Notes: generated by a model from the letters alone, not told the origin. Positions 24,489-34,213 are shown, counted from the stretch's first letter. The stretch is 64,000 nucleotides of DNA from Sporosarcina sp. 6E9 (GCF_017921835.1 NZ_JAGEMN010000001.1:1481874-1545873), one strand, 5' to 3'. Translations and numbers: made by a program.

Positions 24489-27251
24489 TTATGAATAATA
24501 TTTCTTTACAACATCTGCACAGCGCGTACAAATCTCCGGATGTGTTTCATCCTGACCGACTGTTTCAGAAATTGTCCAGCAACGATCGCATTTTTCACCA
24601 TCCGCTGGTTCAACTAGAACACTTACCGTGTCAAGTTTAAGCGCATTTTCCGGTGTAGATGAAGCGTCGCCTTCGATGAATTTCGATACAATGAAGAATT
24701 GTGCAAAATCGATATCATCCGCTTTGAAGATATCGTTTAGTTCTTCAGGTACGAAGACCGTCACTTTTGCTTCTAACGATTTCCCAATGCCTTTATCATT
24801 TCTTGCGACTTCCAGTGCTTTCAGTACATCGTCTCTGACAGCCATCAATGTTGCGAAGCGCTCAACGAGTTCCTTCGCTTTTTCGCCGAAATCTTGCGCT
24901 TCCGGCATATCTGTCAATTGAACACTTTCCTCTTCGACATGCTCAAGATGAGACCACATTTCTTCTGCTGTATGCGGCAGAATCGGTGCTAATAACTTCA
25001 CCAAAGCAAACAATGAATCATACATAACTGTCTGCATTGAACGACGATGTGGGTGTTCTTTATTTTCAATATAAACAACATCTTTTGCAATATCCAAATA
25101 GAATGAGCTTAAAATACCGGTACAGAAATTATTTACTGCATGATATACAGCTGCAAATTCATAGTCCTCATATGCCTGACGAACTTCTTTGATCAAACCT
25201 TGTAGTTTAACGTAGACATATTGATCAACGGGACGAAGATTTTCGAATGCTACACTGTCTGTATTTGGATTGAAGTCAGATGTATTTCCGTGAACAAAAC
25301 GGAATGTATTACGGATTTTTCTGTATACTTCTCCGACTTGTTTAAAGTTCGAATCCGAAACGCGAACATCCGCTGTGTAGTCTACTGAAGAGACCCATAA
25401 ACGAAGGATTTCAGCGCCAAATTGGTTCATTACTTTTGCCGGTACGATGACGTTACCAACAGATTTACTCATCTTCCGTCCATTTCCATCAAGCGTAAAA
25501 CCGTGGCTTAATACGCCTTTATACGGTGCATGGCCGTTCATCGCAACGCTTGTCGTAAGTGATGAGTTAAACCACCCTCGGTACTGGTCGGATCCTTCAA
25601 GGTATAAATCAGCCGGAGAGACAAGATCATCTCTTTCTTCAAGAACGCCTTGATGCGTTGATCCTGAATCAAACCAAACATCCATAATATCCGTTTCTTT
25701 AGTGAATACGCCATTCGGACTGCTTTCATGCGTAAAGTTTTCTGGAAGCAAGTCTTTCGCATCCCACTCGAACCAAATATTAGAACCGTGCTCGCGGAAC
25801 AATTCCGATACGCGAGTAATCGTTTCTTCCATAATAATTGGATCGCCATTCTCCGCATAAAAAACCGGAATTGGAACTCCCCAAACACGTTGACGTGAAA
25901 TCGTCCAGTCTCCGCGGTCTCGTACCATATTGTAAAGACGCGTTTCTCCCCAAGAAGGTGTGAACTTCGTCTCTCTAATTGCTGTTAATAAGTCATCGCG
26001 GAAAGCTTCGATGGAAGCAAACCACTGTGCAGTTGCACGGAAAATAACAGGTTTTTTCGTTCTCCAATCATGTGGGTACGAGTGTGTTACGAATGATAAT
26101 TTTTCAAGTGCGCCGACATTCTCTAACGCTTCTGAAACTGCTTTATTTGCATCTTCATAGAATAGACCTTCAAACCCAGGTGCTTCATCTGTCATAAAGC
26201 CTTTGTCATCGACTGGATTTAATGCGTCAATACCATAAGTACGAGAGACATAAAAGTCTTCCTCCCCGTGTCCTGGTGCTGTGTGAACGCAACCTGTACC
26301 TGCATCAATTGTAACGTGGTCTCCGAGCATGATGAGTGAATCACGATCATACAATGGGTGTTTGGCTTTGATGCGTTCTAATTCGGCGCCTTTTAGTACA
26401 CGTTCTACTGTATAGTCTTCCCAACCGATTTCGCCTGCCACGAATGACAGTAAATCTTCTGCAATTAAGAATTTTTCTTCTCCGACCTTAACAATAATAT
26501 AATTAAATTCCGGATGGACAGTAATTCCAAGGTTTGCTGGAATTGTCCAAGGAGTCGTCGTCCAGATTAAAAACTGGACATCATTTTCGAGTACGCCAAG
26601 TCCGTCATTAATCGGGAAGCTAACATAGATAGAAGGTGATCTTTTATCATGATATTCAATTTCTGCTTCGGCCAATGCAGTTTCACTTGATGGTGACCAA
26701 TATACAGGGCGCAATCCTTTATAAATATAGCCTTTTTTAGCCATTTCCCCAAAAACTTCAATTTGACGCGCTTCGAATTCAGGTTTTAAGGTAATGTAGG
26801 GATTATCCCAATCTCCGCGTACGCCAATGCGTTTAAATTGTGTACGTTGGTTATCAATTTGTTTAAGCGCATATTCTTCGCACATTTTACGAAACTCTGC
26901 AACTGAATGTTCGTGACGCTTTACGCCCGTATTAACAAGCGCTTGCTCAATTGGCAAACCATGCGTATCCCAACCCGGAACATAAGGTGCGTTGTAACCA
27001 GTCATCGATTTAAAACGAACAATCATGTCTTTCAGTACTTTGTTAAGCGCATGGCCCATGTGTAAATCACCATTTGCGTATGGCGGTCCGTCATGCAGAA
27101 TAAAAAATGGTCGATCCTTCGTACGTTCTTGCACCTTGCCGTAAATGTCCATCTCTGCCCATCTCGCTTGCATTTCAGGCTCTTTGTTCGGTAAATTCCC
27201 GCGCATCGGGAATTTTGTATTTGGCATCAATAATGTATCTTTATAATCCAT
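24489..27251 (-). CDS. ileS: Isoleucyl-tRNA synthetase
   Basis: Charges tRNAIle and edits mischarged valine. 920 residues: class I HMGH at 64-67, CP1 editing domain in the middle, KMSKS near 600, anticodon-binding domain, and a C-terminal zinc site CDRCW...CTRC. Bacterial type 1 enzyme by length and zinc tail. Expression is controlled by the T-box leader immediately upstream. The small ylyA gene found between ileS and lspA in B. subtilis is missing. Confidence 0.98.
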   Translation of the reverse strand: MDYKDTLLMPNTKFPMRGNLPNKEPEMQARWAEMDIYGKVQERTKDRPFFILHDGPPYANGDLHMGHALNKVLKDMIVRFKSMTGYNAPYVPGWDTHGLPIEQALVNTGVKRHEHSVAEFRKMCEEYALKQIDNQRTQFKRIGVRGDWDNPYITLKPEFEARQIEVFGEMAKKGYIYKGLRPVYWSPSSETALAEAEIEYHDKRSPSIYVSFPINDGLGVLENDVQFLIWTTTPWTIPANLGITVHPEFNYIIVKVGEEKFLIAEDLLSFVAGEIGWEDYTVERVLKGAELERIKAKHPLYDRDSLIMLGDHVTIDAGTGCVHTAPGHGEEDFYVSRTYGIDALNPVDDKGFMTDEAPGFEGLFYEDANKAVSEALENVGALEKLSFVTHSYPHDWRTKKPVIFRATAQWFASIEAFRDDLLTAIRETKFTPSWGETRLYNMVRDRGDWTISRQRVWGVPIPVFYAENGDPIIMEETITRVSELFREHGSNIWFEWDAKDLLPENFTHESSPNGVFTKETDIMDVWFDSGSTHQGVLEERDDLVSPADLYLEGSDQYRGWFNSSLTTSVAMNGHAPYKGVLSHGFTLDGNGRKMSKSVGNVIVPAKVMNQFGAEILRLWVSSVDYTADVRVSDSNFKQVGEVYRKIRNTFRFVHGNTSDFNPNTDSVAFENLRPVDQYVYVKLQGLIKEVRQAYEDYEFAAVYHAVNNFCTGILSSFYLDIAKDVVYIENKEHPHRRSMQTVMYDSLFALVKLLAPILPHTAEEMWSHLEHVEEESVQLTDMPEAQDFGEKAKELVERFATLMAVRDDVLKALEVARNDKGIGKSLEAKVTVFVPEELNDIFKADDIDFAQFFIVSKFIEGDASSTPENALKLDTVSVLVEPADGEKCDRCWTISETVGQDETHPEICTRCADVVKKYYS

Positions 27252-27276
27252 TAAAAATCCTCCTCATAAAATAAAA

Positions 27277-27540
27277 TAAAAAAATCCCGTCCCTAAAAAG
27301 GGACGAGAATTACTCGCGATACCACCCTACTTGCAGCTATTAAATATGCTGCCACTCAGATACCATAACGGAGGTATATCCGGGGTTGCGTACTCTAATT
27401 CCGCAAACCAGCTCAAGAGTGATTTTTCATTTCCAGTGTGTATTCCAGGCTCTCACCATCCCTGAATCGCTTTATACAACAGCAGAAAATTACTTTCTCT
27501 ATCCTTGCTCGTCAACTATATGAAGTTTATGTTTTGGTAC
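27277..27540 (-). promoter_or_regulatory. T-box riboswitch controlling ileS
   Basis: On the minus strand: Stem I with a GGTGAGAGCC region, a specifier loop with ATC (27421-27423, an Ile codon, followed by a purine), then the T-box AGGGTGGTATCGCGAG (27313-27328) and a strong terminator CTCGTCCCT-TTTT-AGGGACGGG with a T run (27277-27307). The TGGT bulge would pair with the tRNA ACCA end. Uncharged tRNAIle should favour antitermination. Confidence 0.93.
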
Positions 27541-27544
27541 TAAC

Positions 27545-27573
27545 TGTATATGCACAAAATTGTTTACTGACAA
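27545..27573 (-). promoter_or_regulatory. Sigma-A promoter of the ileS T-box transcript
   Basis: TTGTCA (27568-27573), 17-base spacer, TATACA (27545-27550), with the start expected close to 27540 at the head of Stem I. Confidence 0.8.
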
Positions 27574-27632
27574 TATATGCTCATAATTATAATTCTGAAC
27601 ATAAAAGGTGTCAAGTATTAGTATTATTGACT

Positions 27633-28142
27633 TTACCGCTCTTCTGCTACTTTATGAAGTTGCTCCGCATCCACTTTATATTCGAGCAGATCATCCCAGT
27701 CATTTGACTGGACTAAATCCAATTGCGCTTCTATCAGCATTTTAAAACGATTCCGGAAAACTTTAGATTGTTTTTTCAAGTCCTCTATTTCAACCGCAAT
27801 TTTCTGTGCACGTGATAGTGCTTCGTTAACAATGCGGTCTGCATTTTTCTCCGCTTCTTTAATAATCAACTTCGCTTCTTTCATCGAATTACGACGAACA
27901 TCTTCTGCAGCTTCTTGCGCCGTGAGAATCGACTTTTGGAGTGTCGTTTCAATTGTATTGAAATGAGTCACTTGTTCTGTTGATTGTTTTAAACTATTTT
28001 CCAACGCCTTTTTTTCTTCAAGTACATTTTCATAATCTTTCAGTACTTGTTCCAAAAATTCATTGACTTCATCCTCGTCATACCCACGAAACATTGATCG
28101 ACTAAACTCTTTGTTATGTATATCAAGCGGTGATAATGCCAT
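27633..28142 (-). CDS. divIVA: Cell division and polarity protein DivIVA
   Basis: Coiled-coil protein that binds negatively curved membrane at poles and septa. 169 residues. The N-terminal membrane-binding domain begins MALSPLDIHNKEFSR and has FRGYDEDEVNEFLE; heptad-rich coiled coil occupies about 30-150. At the end of the ylm cluster, before ileS, as in other Gram-positive genomes. Confidence 0.96.
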   Translation of the reverse strand: MALSPLDIHNKEFSRSMFRGYDEDEVNEFLEQVLKDYENVLEEKKALENSLKQSTEQVTHFNTIETTLQKSILTAQEAAEDVRRNSMKEAKLIIKEAEKNADRIVNEALSRAQKIAVEIEDLKKQSKVFRNRFKMLIEAQLDLVQSNDWDDLLEYKVDAEQLHKVAEER

Positions 28143-28175
28143 ATGTCGAATCCTCCTATTACCTTAGTAAATTTC

Positions 28176-28204
28176 ATTATACATAAAATCAGTCAAAATG
28201 ACAT
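28176..28204 (-). promoter_or_regulatory. Candidate divIVA promoter
   Basis: ATGTCA (28199-28204), 17-base spacer and a perfect TATAAT (28176-28181), about 34 bases before the divIVA start. The -35 matches 4 of 6. Confidence 0.55.
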
Positions 28205-28239
28205 CAGTTATCAGTATTTTCACTTATAGTTTGTAATGA

Positions 28240-29016
28240 TTATTCTAGATGTCCCGTTAGAAGTCGAACTTTATCTTTCTTGGTTCTTCCTTCTACAGCA
28301 ATTATTTTAAATCGACCGAATCCTCGAATAGATAACATATCCGATTCGTATAGTTCTGCTGATGGATCATTTTGCGTGGCCCAATTTACTCTAACTTTGT
28401 CTCTACGGATTATTACGGAAGCTTTTTGTCGCGAAAAATTTAATAGTGATGCAATAACTGCATCTAGTCGCATTGAACTAACGATTTGCAACGATTCAAT
28501 CCATAAATCATGCGTGACAATCAGCTCTTCTTTGTTTGTAACTTCTTCAACAGAAACTTTTGCTTTTCCAATGGATGTAAAATTCGCTGTCAAATAGTCC
28601 TTCATATCGGAAACCACAGCAAATTGCACTTCATCCCCAGCGAGTTGTATATCGCCAAATTTAGCTCGTTCGATTCCAAGCGACATAAGTGATCCAAGAA
28701 CATCCTTATGCTCGAGCGTTAAAAACTTAGTTGCATATTTCACACGAAATATCGTCACTTCAAAATCATTTGGTTCGGGAACATAATAACTTGGAAAAAG
28801 TAATACCCTCATTCTTTCACTTTCTGGATATGCACCGTAAGATTCGACCACTATATCAGTTCCGCCTATAAGCGAATCCAGGATAAAGCGCTCCCTAGGA
28901 TCGAGAAAATCAGTCAATTTAGGCGCATACGAGTTTTCCACTTCCCGTACCCACCCCATAGCCATTTCAATGAAAGGTTGTTCATCTTTTCTAAAATGTT
29001 GCATGATTGCATCCAC
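28240..29016 (-). CDS. ylmH: YlmH, S4-domain RNA-binding protein
   Basis: RNA-binding protein implicated in rescue of stalled 50S subunits (known for the family, linked to RqcH-type quality control). 258 residues, with a C-terminal S4 domain in SLLNFSRQKASVIIRRDKVRVN (about 188-210). Starts with GTG at 29016 and GAGGAG 8 bases upstream. A terminator lies upstream after ylmG, so it may have its own promoter. Confidence 0.9.
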   Translation of the reverse strand: MDAIMQHFRKDEQPFIEMAMGWVREVENSYAPKLTDFLDPRERFILDSLIGGTDIVVESYGAYPESERMRVLLFPSYYVPEPNDFEVTIFRVKYATKFLTLEHKDVLGSLMSLGIERAKFGDIQLAGDEVQFAVVSDMKDYLTANFTSIGKAKVSVEEVTNKEELIVTHDLWIESLQIVSSMRLDAVIASLLNFSRQKASVIIRRDKVRVNWATQNDPSAELYESDMLSIRGFGRFKIIAVEGRTKKDKVRLLTGHLE

Positions 29017-29096
29017 GGCCTATACTCCTCATCTACGCTGCAAAAACTATCCAAAAAATTAATTGTCTAATTTGATTAGCTATTTCCATGTTGTTT

Positions 29097-29119
29097 AAAA
29101 AAACCTCACAACTGTGAGG
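29097..29119 (-). terminator. Terminator after ylmG
   Basis: Compact hairpin CCTCACA-GT-TGTGAGG followed by seven T residues on the minus strand. Confidence 0.85.
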
Positions 29120-29131
29120 ATTTAAAAGTTG

Positions 29132-29419
29132 TTAATAAATTGCTTGAATAATCATATTAAAAACAGTTGCAACCCCTCTGTCAATAAAACGTAAAGCGAA
29201 GATCGCAACGATTGGTGAAATGTCAATCATGCCCAGTGGCGGGATGAACTGACGGAAAAAAGATAAATACGGTTCAACAATTTTACCCAATAATTGACCG
29301 AATTTACCTTCGCGCATTGATGGTACCCAAGACATTAAAATATATGCGATGAGCATGAAACTAAATAATGTAATTGCATTACTTATTACATTTGCTAATA
29401 TTACTATAAATTGAACCAT
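29132..29419 (-). CDS. ylmG: YggT-family membrane protein YlmG
   Basis: Small membrane protein of 95 residues with two hydrophobic segments (about 5-28 and 65-90) flanking a conserved SWVPSMREGKFGQLL and EPYLSFFRQFIPP region. YggT proteins are linked to cell division and osmotic behaviour by neighbourhood; the molecular role is not established. Follows sepF by 26 bases. Confidence 0.9.
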   Translation of the reverse strand: MVQFIVILANVISNAITLFSFMLIAYILMSWVPSMREGKFGQLLGKIVEPYLSFFRQFIPPLGMIDISPIVAIFALRFIDRGVATVFNMIIQAIY

Positions 29420-29445
29420 TATAAATCGTACACCTCATCTAGTTT

Positions 29446-29892
29446 CTATTGTTCGAAATAATCGGATATGGCCCCGGCAACTTCAACATTATCTGGAACA
29501 CAAAGGAAAATATCTGTTCCGATACGTTGAATATCTCCGCCAAGTGCATAAACAGTACCGCTCAGGAAATCAATAATGCGAACGCCTTGATCTCTTTCAA
29601 TACGCTGCAAATTAACGACTACGGCTCTTTTGTTTTTCAGGTGCTCGGAAATGTCTTGTGCTTCAGCATAAACTCGCGGTTCAATTAGAATGACTTTTGA
29701 TGACTTTTGAACGCTTTGTAAACTGACAACTCTGTTTGGTTGTTGCTCAGTTTTAACTGATTGTTGCGCACGTGCTTTTGTCCGTTTCGGGGGTTCAATC
29801 GGACGCTGTTCTTCTTGCTTCCTTTGGGGTTCTACATCTTCAATTTCTTCGTCTAGATAAAAGAAGTTTTGGAATTTGTTTTTAAGACTCAT
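29446..29892 (-). CDS. sepF: Cell division protein SepF
   Basis: FtsZ-bundling membrane anchor of the septum. 148 residues: N-terminal amphipathic membrane helix ([13 protein letters not shown]), a charged linker, then the SepF fold from about 62 with [21 protein letters not shown] and GGDIQRIG. The start overlaps the ylmE stop as ATGA. Confidence 0.95.
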   Translation of the reverse strand: MSLKNKFQNFFYLDEEIEDVEPQRKQEEQRPIEPPKRTKARAQQSVKTEQQPNRVVSLQSVQKSSKVILIEPRVYAEAQDISEHLKNKRAVVVNLQRIERDQGVRIIDFLSGTVYALGGDIQRIGTDIFLCVPDNVEVAGAISDYFEQ

Positions 29893-30593
29893 CTGACACC
29901 CTCGCTTTCTGCTCCGACTAGTGCAGTTCCAATACGTACGAACGTCGCGCCTTCTTCAATTGCAATTGAATAATCATTTGACATGCCCATTGAAAGTTCT
30001 GTACAAGGCGCATGTTGCATATTCTTTTCCATTAATTGATCTCGTAGAACGCGCATCTGACTGAAAACCGAACGTATTAATGCTTCATCTTCAGTATTCG
30101 GCGCCATTGTCATTAAACCGACGACACGTATCTTATCATATTCAGCTAGATCATTTATAAAACGTTCTAGATCCTGTGGTGTAACACCCGATTTAGATTC
30201 TTCGCCCGAAACATTTACTTGCACGAAACAATTAATGGGTTCAGCGGCACGTTTTTGAATTTCTTTCGCAATGTTTATTCTACTTAGTGAATGTAAGTAG
30301 CTAATGTTTCCAACAATATCCCGAACTTTTCTGCTTTGGATGTTTCCGATATAATGCCAGGAGACATCCGCGTCCTGCATATTTTGTTGTTTCTGAACGA
30401 GACCTTCAGCTCTGTTCTCGCCAAGATCAACGATTCCCTCATTCACAACTTCTGCCGCTCTTTGTTCGGAAACGCTTTTTGTAACAGCGACAATCGTTAC
30501 TTCAGATTGATCTCTTCCAACTTTAGTACAAGCTACTGAAATATTTTCTTTGATTTCTTGTATACGTTTTTGAAGATTGCCCATTCTAATCAC
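29889..30593 (-). CDS. ylmE: PLP homeostasis protein, YggS/YlmE family
   Basis: Binds pyridoxal phosphate through the Lys of VAVTKSVS (about residue 39) and maintains vitamin B6 and amino acid balance. 234 residues, alanine-racemase-like barrel with [21 protein letters not shown] and the phosphate-binding LSMGMSNDY. Start is GTG 30593, but an ATG at 30584 is possible and neither has a clear ribosome site. Confidence 0.93.
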   Translation of the reverse strand: MIRMGNLQKRIQEIKENISVACTKVGRDQSEVTIVAVTKSVSEQRAAEVVNEGIVDLGENRAEGLVQKQQNMQDADVSWHYIGNIQSRKVRDIVGNISYLHSLSRINIAKEIQKRAAEPINCFVQVNVSGEESKSGVTPQDLERFINDLAEYDKIRVVGLMTMAPNTEDEALIRSVFSQMRVLRDQLMEKNMQHAPCTELSMGMSNDYSIAIEEGATFVRIGTALVGAESEGVR

Positions 30594-30653
30594 TACTTTT
30601 CATATATCTTTCATTTCATTGTACCAAGCAACGCTTCACTTTTCAATGAAATA

Positions 30654-30899
30654 TCATTCTTTTCCACCTTTCTTGCCAACGAGTACGATATCTTTACCGA
30701 TAATTGAAATGTCCTTCAGTGGAATTTTCTTCACATTTTTTTGTTTGGAATCAAAAAACAGACTTCTTTCTCCAATATTAACATGTAAAGATTCTACTTT
30801 TCCGTTAGCAATATCAATTGTCGCGTCTTCAACATAGCCTAGGAAAGAACCTTTCGTAGCGTCAATTACTTCTTTTTTTTGAATTTCAGAAAATTTCAT
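30654..30899 (-). CDS. ylmC: YlmC/YmxH family PRC-barrel protein
   Basis: Small 81-residue single-domain protein, MKFSEIQKKEVIDATKGSFLGYVED type, a conserved sporulation-cluster PRC-barrel. Function unsettled. It lies between sigG and ylmE; ylmD and ylmA, which flank it in B. subtilis, are missing. Confidence 0.85.
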   Translation of the reverse strand: MKFSEIQKKEVIDATKGSFLGYVEDATIDIANGKVESLHVNIGERSLFFDSKQKNVKKIPLKDISIIGKDIVLVGKKGGKE

Positions 30900-30931
30900 A
30901 TCAACACTCCTTTAATTGAATATATGCTTAT

Positions 30932-30969
30932 AAATAAAAAATAACGCAATGCATTGGCTGCATTGCGTT
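30932..30969 (-). terminator. Terminator after sigG
   Basis: Perfect 11-base stem AACGCAATGCA / TGCATTGCGTT followed by TTATTTTTTATTT on the minus strand. Confidence 0.9.
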
Positions 30970-31027
30970 AAAAGTAATAATTACGGAGATTTATGAAGTC
31001 TTTGCAACATACATCTTATAATCGAAT

Positions 31028-31813
31028 TTATATATCTTGTTCCATGCCATCTCTAATTGTCTTGATTGCACTCTTTTCAAGCCTTGAAATTTGTGCTTGC
31101 GAGATACCAAGTTCTTTAGCAATTTCCGTTTGCGTCTGTCCAAGGTAAAATCGTTTTGAAAGGATATCTTGTTGCCGTTCGTTCATTGATGAAACCGTTT
31201 CTTTTACCGAAACATATGTCAGCCATCTTTCTTCTGAAACAGTTTTATCTTGTAGTTGGTCCATCAAAAACACCGGATCACCTTCGCCCCCATTCATTGG
31301 TTCATGGAGCGACATTGGATCTTGGATTGCATCTAGGGCATAAAGAATTTCGTCAGCCGGTATTCCTGTCGCATCTTCCAAATCAGAGAGGCGCGGTTCT
31401 GTTTGTCTTTCATTTATAAATTCTTCTCTTGCTCTCATTGCTTGATACGCGATATCTCGAAGTGATCTGGATACCCGAATTGCATGATGGTCGCGTAAAT
31501 GCCTTTTGATTTCTCCGATTATCATCGGAACAGCATACGTTGAAAACCGAACATTGTGTTTCAAATCAAAGTTATCAATTGACTTTAAAAGTCCAATGCA
31601 TCCAACCTGAAATAAATCGTCCGCCTGTTCACCTCTATATATAAATCTTTGAACTAGGCTTAGAACTAAACGTAAATTTCCAATTACAAGTTCTTCCCTC
31701 GCGGACATGTCACCACTTTGCAATCGGACAAATGTTTCTCTCATTACTTCGTTCGAGAGTAATGGCAATTCAGATGTATCGATTCCGCATATTTCAACTC
31801 GTGTACGTGCCAT
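31028..31813 (-). CDS. sigG: Late forespore sigma factor SigG
   Basis: Directs late gene expression in the forespore. 261 residues with region 2 (DDLFQVGCIGLLKSIDNFDL), region 3, and region 4 helix-turn-helix (TEIAKELGISQAQISRLEKSA). The N-terminus MARTRVEICGIDTSELP is characteristic. ATG 31813, GGAGG upstream. A likely sigma-F promoter and a read-through hairpin precede it (31813-31880). Confidence 0.97.
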   Translation of the reverse strand: MARTRVEICGIDTSELPLLSNEVMRETFVRLQSGDMSAREELVIGNLRLVLSLVQRFIYRGEQADDLFQVGCIGLLKSIDNFDLKHNVRFSTYAVPMIIGEIKRHLRDHHAIRVSRSLRDIAYQAMRAREEFINERQTEPRLSDLEDATGIPADEILYALDAIQDPMSLHEPMNGGEGDPVFLMDQLQDKTVSEERWLTYVSVKETVSSMNERQQDILSKRFYLGQTQTEIAKELGISQAQISRLEKSAIKTIRDGMEQDI

Positions 31814-31874
31814 TCGCTATTCCTCCACATTCTGTAGATGACTGTACGAAATAGTCTATCCGCAGAATAGCGAA
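31813..31874 (-). promoter_or_regulatory. Inverted repeat covering the sigG ribosome site, read-through hairpin
   Basis: TTCGCTATTC (31865-31874 read on the minus strand) is a perfect 10-base complement of GAATAGCGAA (31813-31822), which runs from the ribosome site to the first base of the sigG start codon. The upstream arm lies inside the promoter spacer, so only transcripts reading through from spoIIGA-sigE would contain both arms. Confidence 0.65.
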
Positions 31875-31880
31875 ATATGC
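31852..31880 (-). promoter_or_regulatory. Candidate sigma-F promoter of sigG
   Basis: GCATA (31876-31880), a 14-base spacer and GGATAGACTA (31852-31861), fitting the sigma-F pattern GYATA and GGnnAnAnTA. The spacer is slightly short of the 15-16 commonly reported. Confidence 0.65.
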
Positions 31881-31907
31881 GAAAATCAATCGCTCCAAAT
31901 TAAACCA

Positions 31908-32621
31908 TTATGCAATGGGATGATTTAACATATCACGTAATTCCATGATGATTTTTTTCTCAAGTCGCGATATATAAGACTGAGAAATACCGAGCATTTC
32001 AGCTACTTCTTTTTGAGTCATTTCGACTTTACCAGTTAATCCAAAACGGCAAGCCATAATATAACGCTCTCTATCATCCAGTGTCCGAATGGCTTCAATC
32101 ATGTGTTGACGCTCAATTTTACGCTCGACATTATCAATAATTATTGTTGCCTCTGTCCCTAGGATGTCCGACAATAATAGCTCATTTCCATCCGCATCCG
32201 AATTTAGTGGTTCATCAAAAGATATCTCCGATTTTGTTCTGTTAGTTTTACGAAGATGCATTAGTATTTCATTTTCAATACAACGGGAAGCATATGTCGC
32301 GAGTTTAATGTTTTTATCTGGCTTAAACGTTTCAATCGCCTTTATGAGTCCAATTGCTCCAATACTAATAAGGTCTTCAATATGTGTATTGGTATTATCA
32401 AATCGACGCGCAATATAAACGACAAGACGCAAATTCTTTTCGATTAACGTATCGCGTGCATCCATATCTCCCTCCATAAATGCACGAATTGTTACCGCTT
32501 CTTCCTCCCGGGTCAATGGCTTTGGAAGCGCACCGTGCCCTCCAATGTAGTACGTGCCATTCTTTTTCCTTTTAAAAAATGAGGTGATAATCGACAACCA
32601 CTTTTTTGCTTCATGCAGCAT
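31908..32621 (-). CDS. sigE: Mother-cell sigma factor SigE (pro-sigma-E)
   Basis: Early mother-cell sporulation sigma factor made as an inactive precursor. 237 residues from ATG 32621, supported by AAAGGGG 8 bases upstream; a TTG frame from 32642 would include that site. N-terminal pro-sequence ([20 protein letters not shown]) precedes YYIGG, near which SpoIIGA cleaves. Regions 2 and 4 are clear ([28 protein letters not shown]). Overlaps spoIIGA by 11 bases. Confidence 0.96.
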   Translation of the reverse strand: MLHEAKKWLSIITSFFKRKKNGTYYIGGHGALPKPLTREEEAVTIRAFMEGDMDARDTLIEKNLRLVVYIARRFDNTNTHIEDLISIGAIGLIKAIETFKPDKNIKLATYASRCIENEILMHLRKTNRTKSEISFDEPLNSDADGNELLLSDILGTEATIIIDNVERKIERQHMIEAIRTLDDRERYIMACRFGLTGKVEMTQKEVAEMLGISQSYISRLEKKIIMELRDMLNHPIA

Positions 32622-33465
32622 GAACAGTTCCCCTTTCTTCAATTAATGTTTCCATTGCAGATACGTGTAAGATTGCTCCGGCACCATTAGGATAGCGACG
32701 ATCTTCTTTTGTCAAAACGATATAGCCCTGCTCGAGTTCATTTCCTCCTTCGATTGTCCATTTTTCAAATTTAATGCCGACTGCCCATGAATGCCCTTGT
32801 ACAGTTAGAAGTTTAATCAGTCGTATATTTTTCAAAAATTCTTCTGGAAATTCGGTTAATGTGGAAGGACCTTGCGGATCCCACGATAATAAGGATTTTT
32901 TTAATTCATCTGGGATAATGTCTTCTAACAGGCGAAAAGAGACAAAATGAACAGGTGCTCCTGATAGCGGTTCGGTACAACTATTACCGGAATCGACAAA
33001 AACGGTAAGCTGAACTTTTTCATTCCATATGCAAAGTGTCGAGTCAGCAGTTAACTCTGAAACACGTCGTACCGTTCGAACGTCTAACCACTTACTTTTC
33101 ATTAAGTAAAGGGAAATGTAGGCGACTGTAGCATAGATGAAAATTGATACACTGCCTTTCGGGGTCGATATTCTTGTTTGAAAAACAGTTAGTAATCCGC
33201 CCGCAACTACGGCGCCGATTAACACCATTGCTGCAGAGTTTTTCCACTGATCCAGTTTCACTCCAAATGCATAGATTGTCATACACAAAAAGGAAACGAG
33301 TATGGCAATCGACGAGGACGGAAAAAAAGTTACTGGTATAGCGCCTAGTAAACTAGCGATTAGCAGACGTCCACGTGTCGAACCTACATTGGCTACTTTA
33401 TTTGCGAATGAAAGAATTACAAAATTAAACAGCATATTGAGTCCGATAATCAGCTCTCCATACAT
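32611..33465 (-). CDS. spoIIGA: Pro-sigma-E processing protease SpoIIGA
   Basis: Membrane aspartic protease that activates pro-sigma-E on a signal from SpoIIR. 284 residues, somewhat shorter than the ~309 of B. subtilis. Five or so N-terminal hydrophobic segments (about 1-125) precede a soluble domain with the catalytic [14 protein letters not shown]. Translationally coupled with sigE, so protease and substrate are made together. Confidence 0.93.
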   Translation of the reverse strand: MYGELIIGLNMLFNFVILSFANKVANVGSTRGRLLIASLLGAIPVTFFPSSSIAILVSFLCMTIYAFGVKLDQWKNSAAMVLIGAVVAGGLLTVFQTRISTPKGSVSIFIYATVAYISLYLMKSKWLDVRTVRRVSELTADSTLCIWNEKVQLTVFVDSGNSCTEPLSGAPVHFVSFRLLEDIIPDELKKSLLSWDPQGPSTLTEFPEEFLKNIRLIKLLTVQGHSWAVGIKFEKWTIEGGNELEQGYIVLTKEDRRYPNGAGAILHVSAMETLIEERGTVHAA

Positions 33466-33544
33466 AGGACGCCCTCCCTATGAATAACATTAGCATGCAT
33501 GTATTGAAATGTTTGTCGGATTGAGCAATGAAATAAAAAAAACA

Positions 33545-33552
33545 TTCGACAA
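33545..33552 (-). promoter_or_regulatory. Candidate Spo0A box upstream of spoIIGA
   Basis: TTGTCGAA on the minus strand matches the Spo0A target (TGnCGAA) and lies 80 bases before spoIIGA; a one-mismatch copy in the opposite orientation lies at 33513-33520. The spoIIG operon is a known Spo0A-P target, but no convincing -10 could be placed here. Confidence 0.45.
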
Positions 33553-33672
33553 TTATTTTCATATCGGGATTATATGATTGGTCATTTACAAGTATGAGTT
33601 GTTATAGAATTCTTCTATGAAATTCGCTTCGGCGCTAAAGAAAGATTGATCTGTATCTTTCCGCACTTGGTG

Positions 33673-33803
33673 GATGCCTCCCGCGAGAAGCCAGACAGAA
33701 GATCACTGTCCTTTATCAAAGCCTGTATAATTTCTGTAAAGTGCACAGAAATTATACAAACCGAACCCTTCGCTGTTCGGTTGGCTACCACTCGGGAGGC
33801 GTC
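33673..33803. repeat. Nested palindromic element between spoIIGA and ftsZ
   Basis: Outer arms GATGCCTCCCG (33673-33683) and CGGGAGGCGTC (33793-33803), inner perfect 14-base arms TGTATAATTTCTGT (33724-33737) and ACAGAAATTATACA (33745-33758), and a further CCGAAC/GTTCGG hairpin (33761-33780). No coding sequence. It resembles a MITE-like or dispersed palindromic repeat. It lies within the 748-base gap 33466-34213, which holds no gene. Confidence 0.7.
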
Positions 33804-33994
33804 TACGCTGGATTGTTCTTGTATATTGTTGTCGTCTCTAATTTGGGAATGTTGATTTAGATAATTTGTAAATAAAAGTTCTTTTTAAGACTATCAGAAA
33901 AAATAATTCTTTTGATACACTTTAAGCGAATATGGACTTCTATATTGGTAAGAAATATGCACCTATTAACTTACTTCGTACATTGAAATTAGTC

Positions 33995-34132
33995 GATTGG
34001 AGTGCAGGGTAGCGACTCCCGCGGAAATAAGCGAGACAGCTGAGACCCCACAGGAGCAGCACTTGCGACGAGTAGGCTCAGCGCTCGCCCGCAGGAAAGC
34101 GTCCGCCCGGAACGGAAAGCGACGATCCCTGT
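33995..34132. repeat. GC-rich Bacillales-type dispersed repeat
   Basis: Runs from GATTGGAGTGCAGGG to GGAAAGCGACGATCCCTG, with CAGGG near one end and CCCTG at the other, and an internal CGCCCGCAGGAAAGCG. I recognise this pattern from memory as a common intergenic repeat in Bacillus-related genomes. Its composition is far more GC-rich than the surroundings. Confidence 0.65.
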
Positions 34133-34162
34133 ACTAATGAATGTTCCAGTACAAATACAAAC

Positions 34163-34209
34163 AAAAAAAAGACTTTCTAGTAAGTTATAAACCTACTAAA
34201 AAGTCTTTT
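34163..34209 (-). terminator. Terminator after ftsZ
   Basis: Long stem AAAAGACTTT-TTAGTAGG with CTTACTAG-AAAGTCTTTT followed by more T residues on the minus strand, directly after the ftsZ stop. Confidence 0.9.
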
Positions 34210-34213
34210 ATGT

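Noticed and set aside
33619-33855. Possible small gene between spoIIGA and ftsZ
   Set aside because: The 69-codon frame overlaps nested palindromes and has no ribosome site; structure explains the sequence better.
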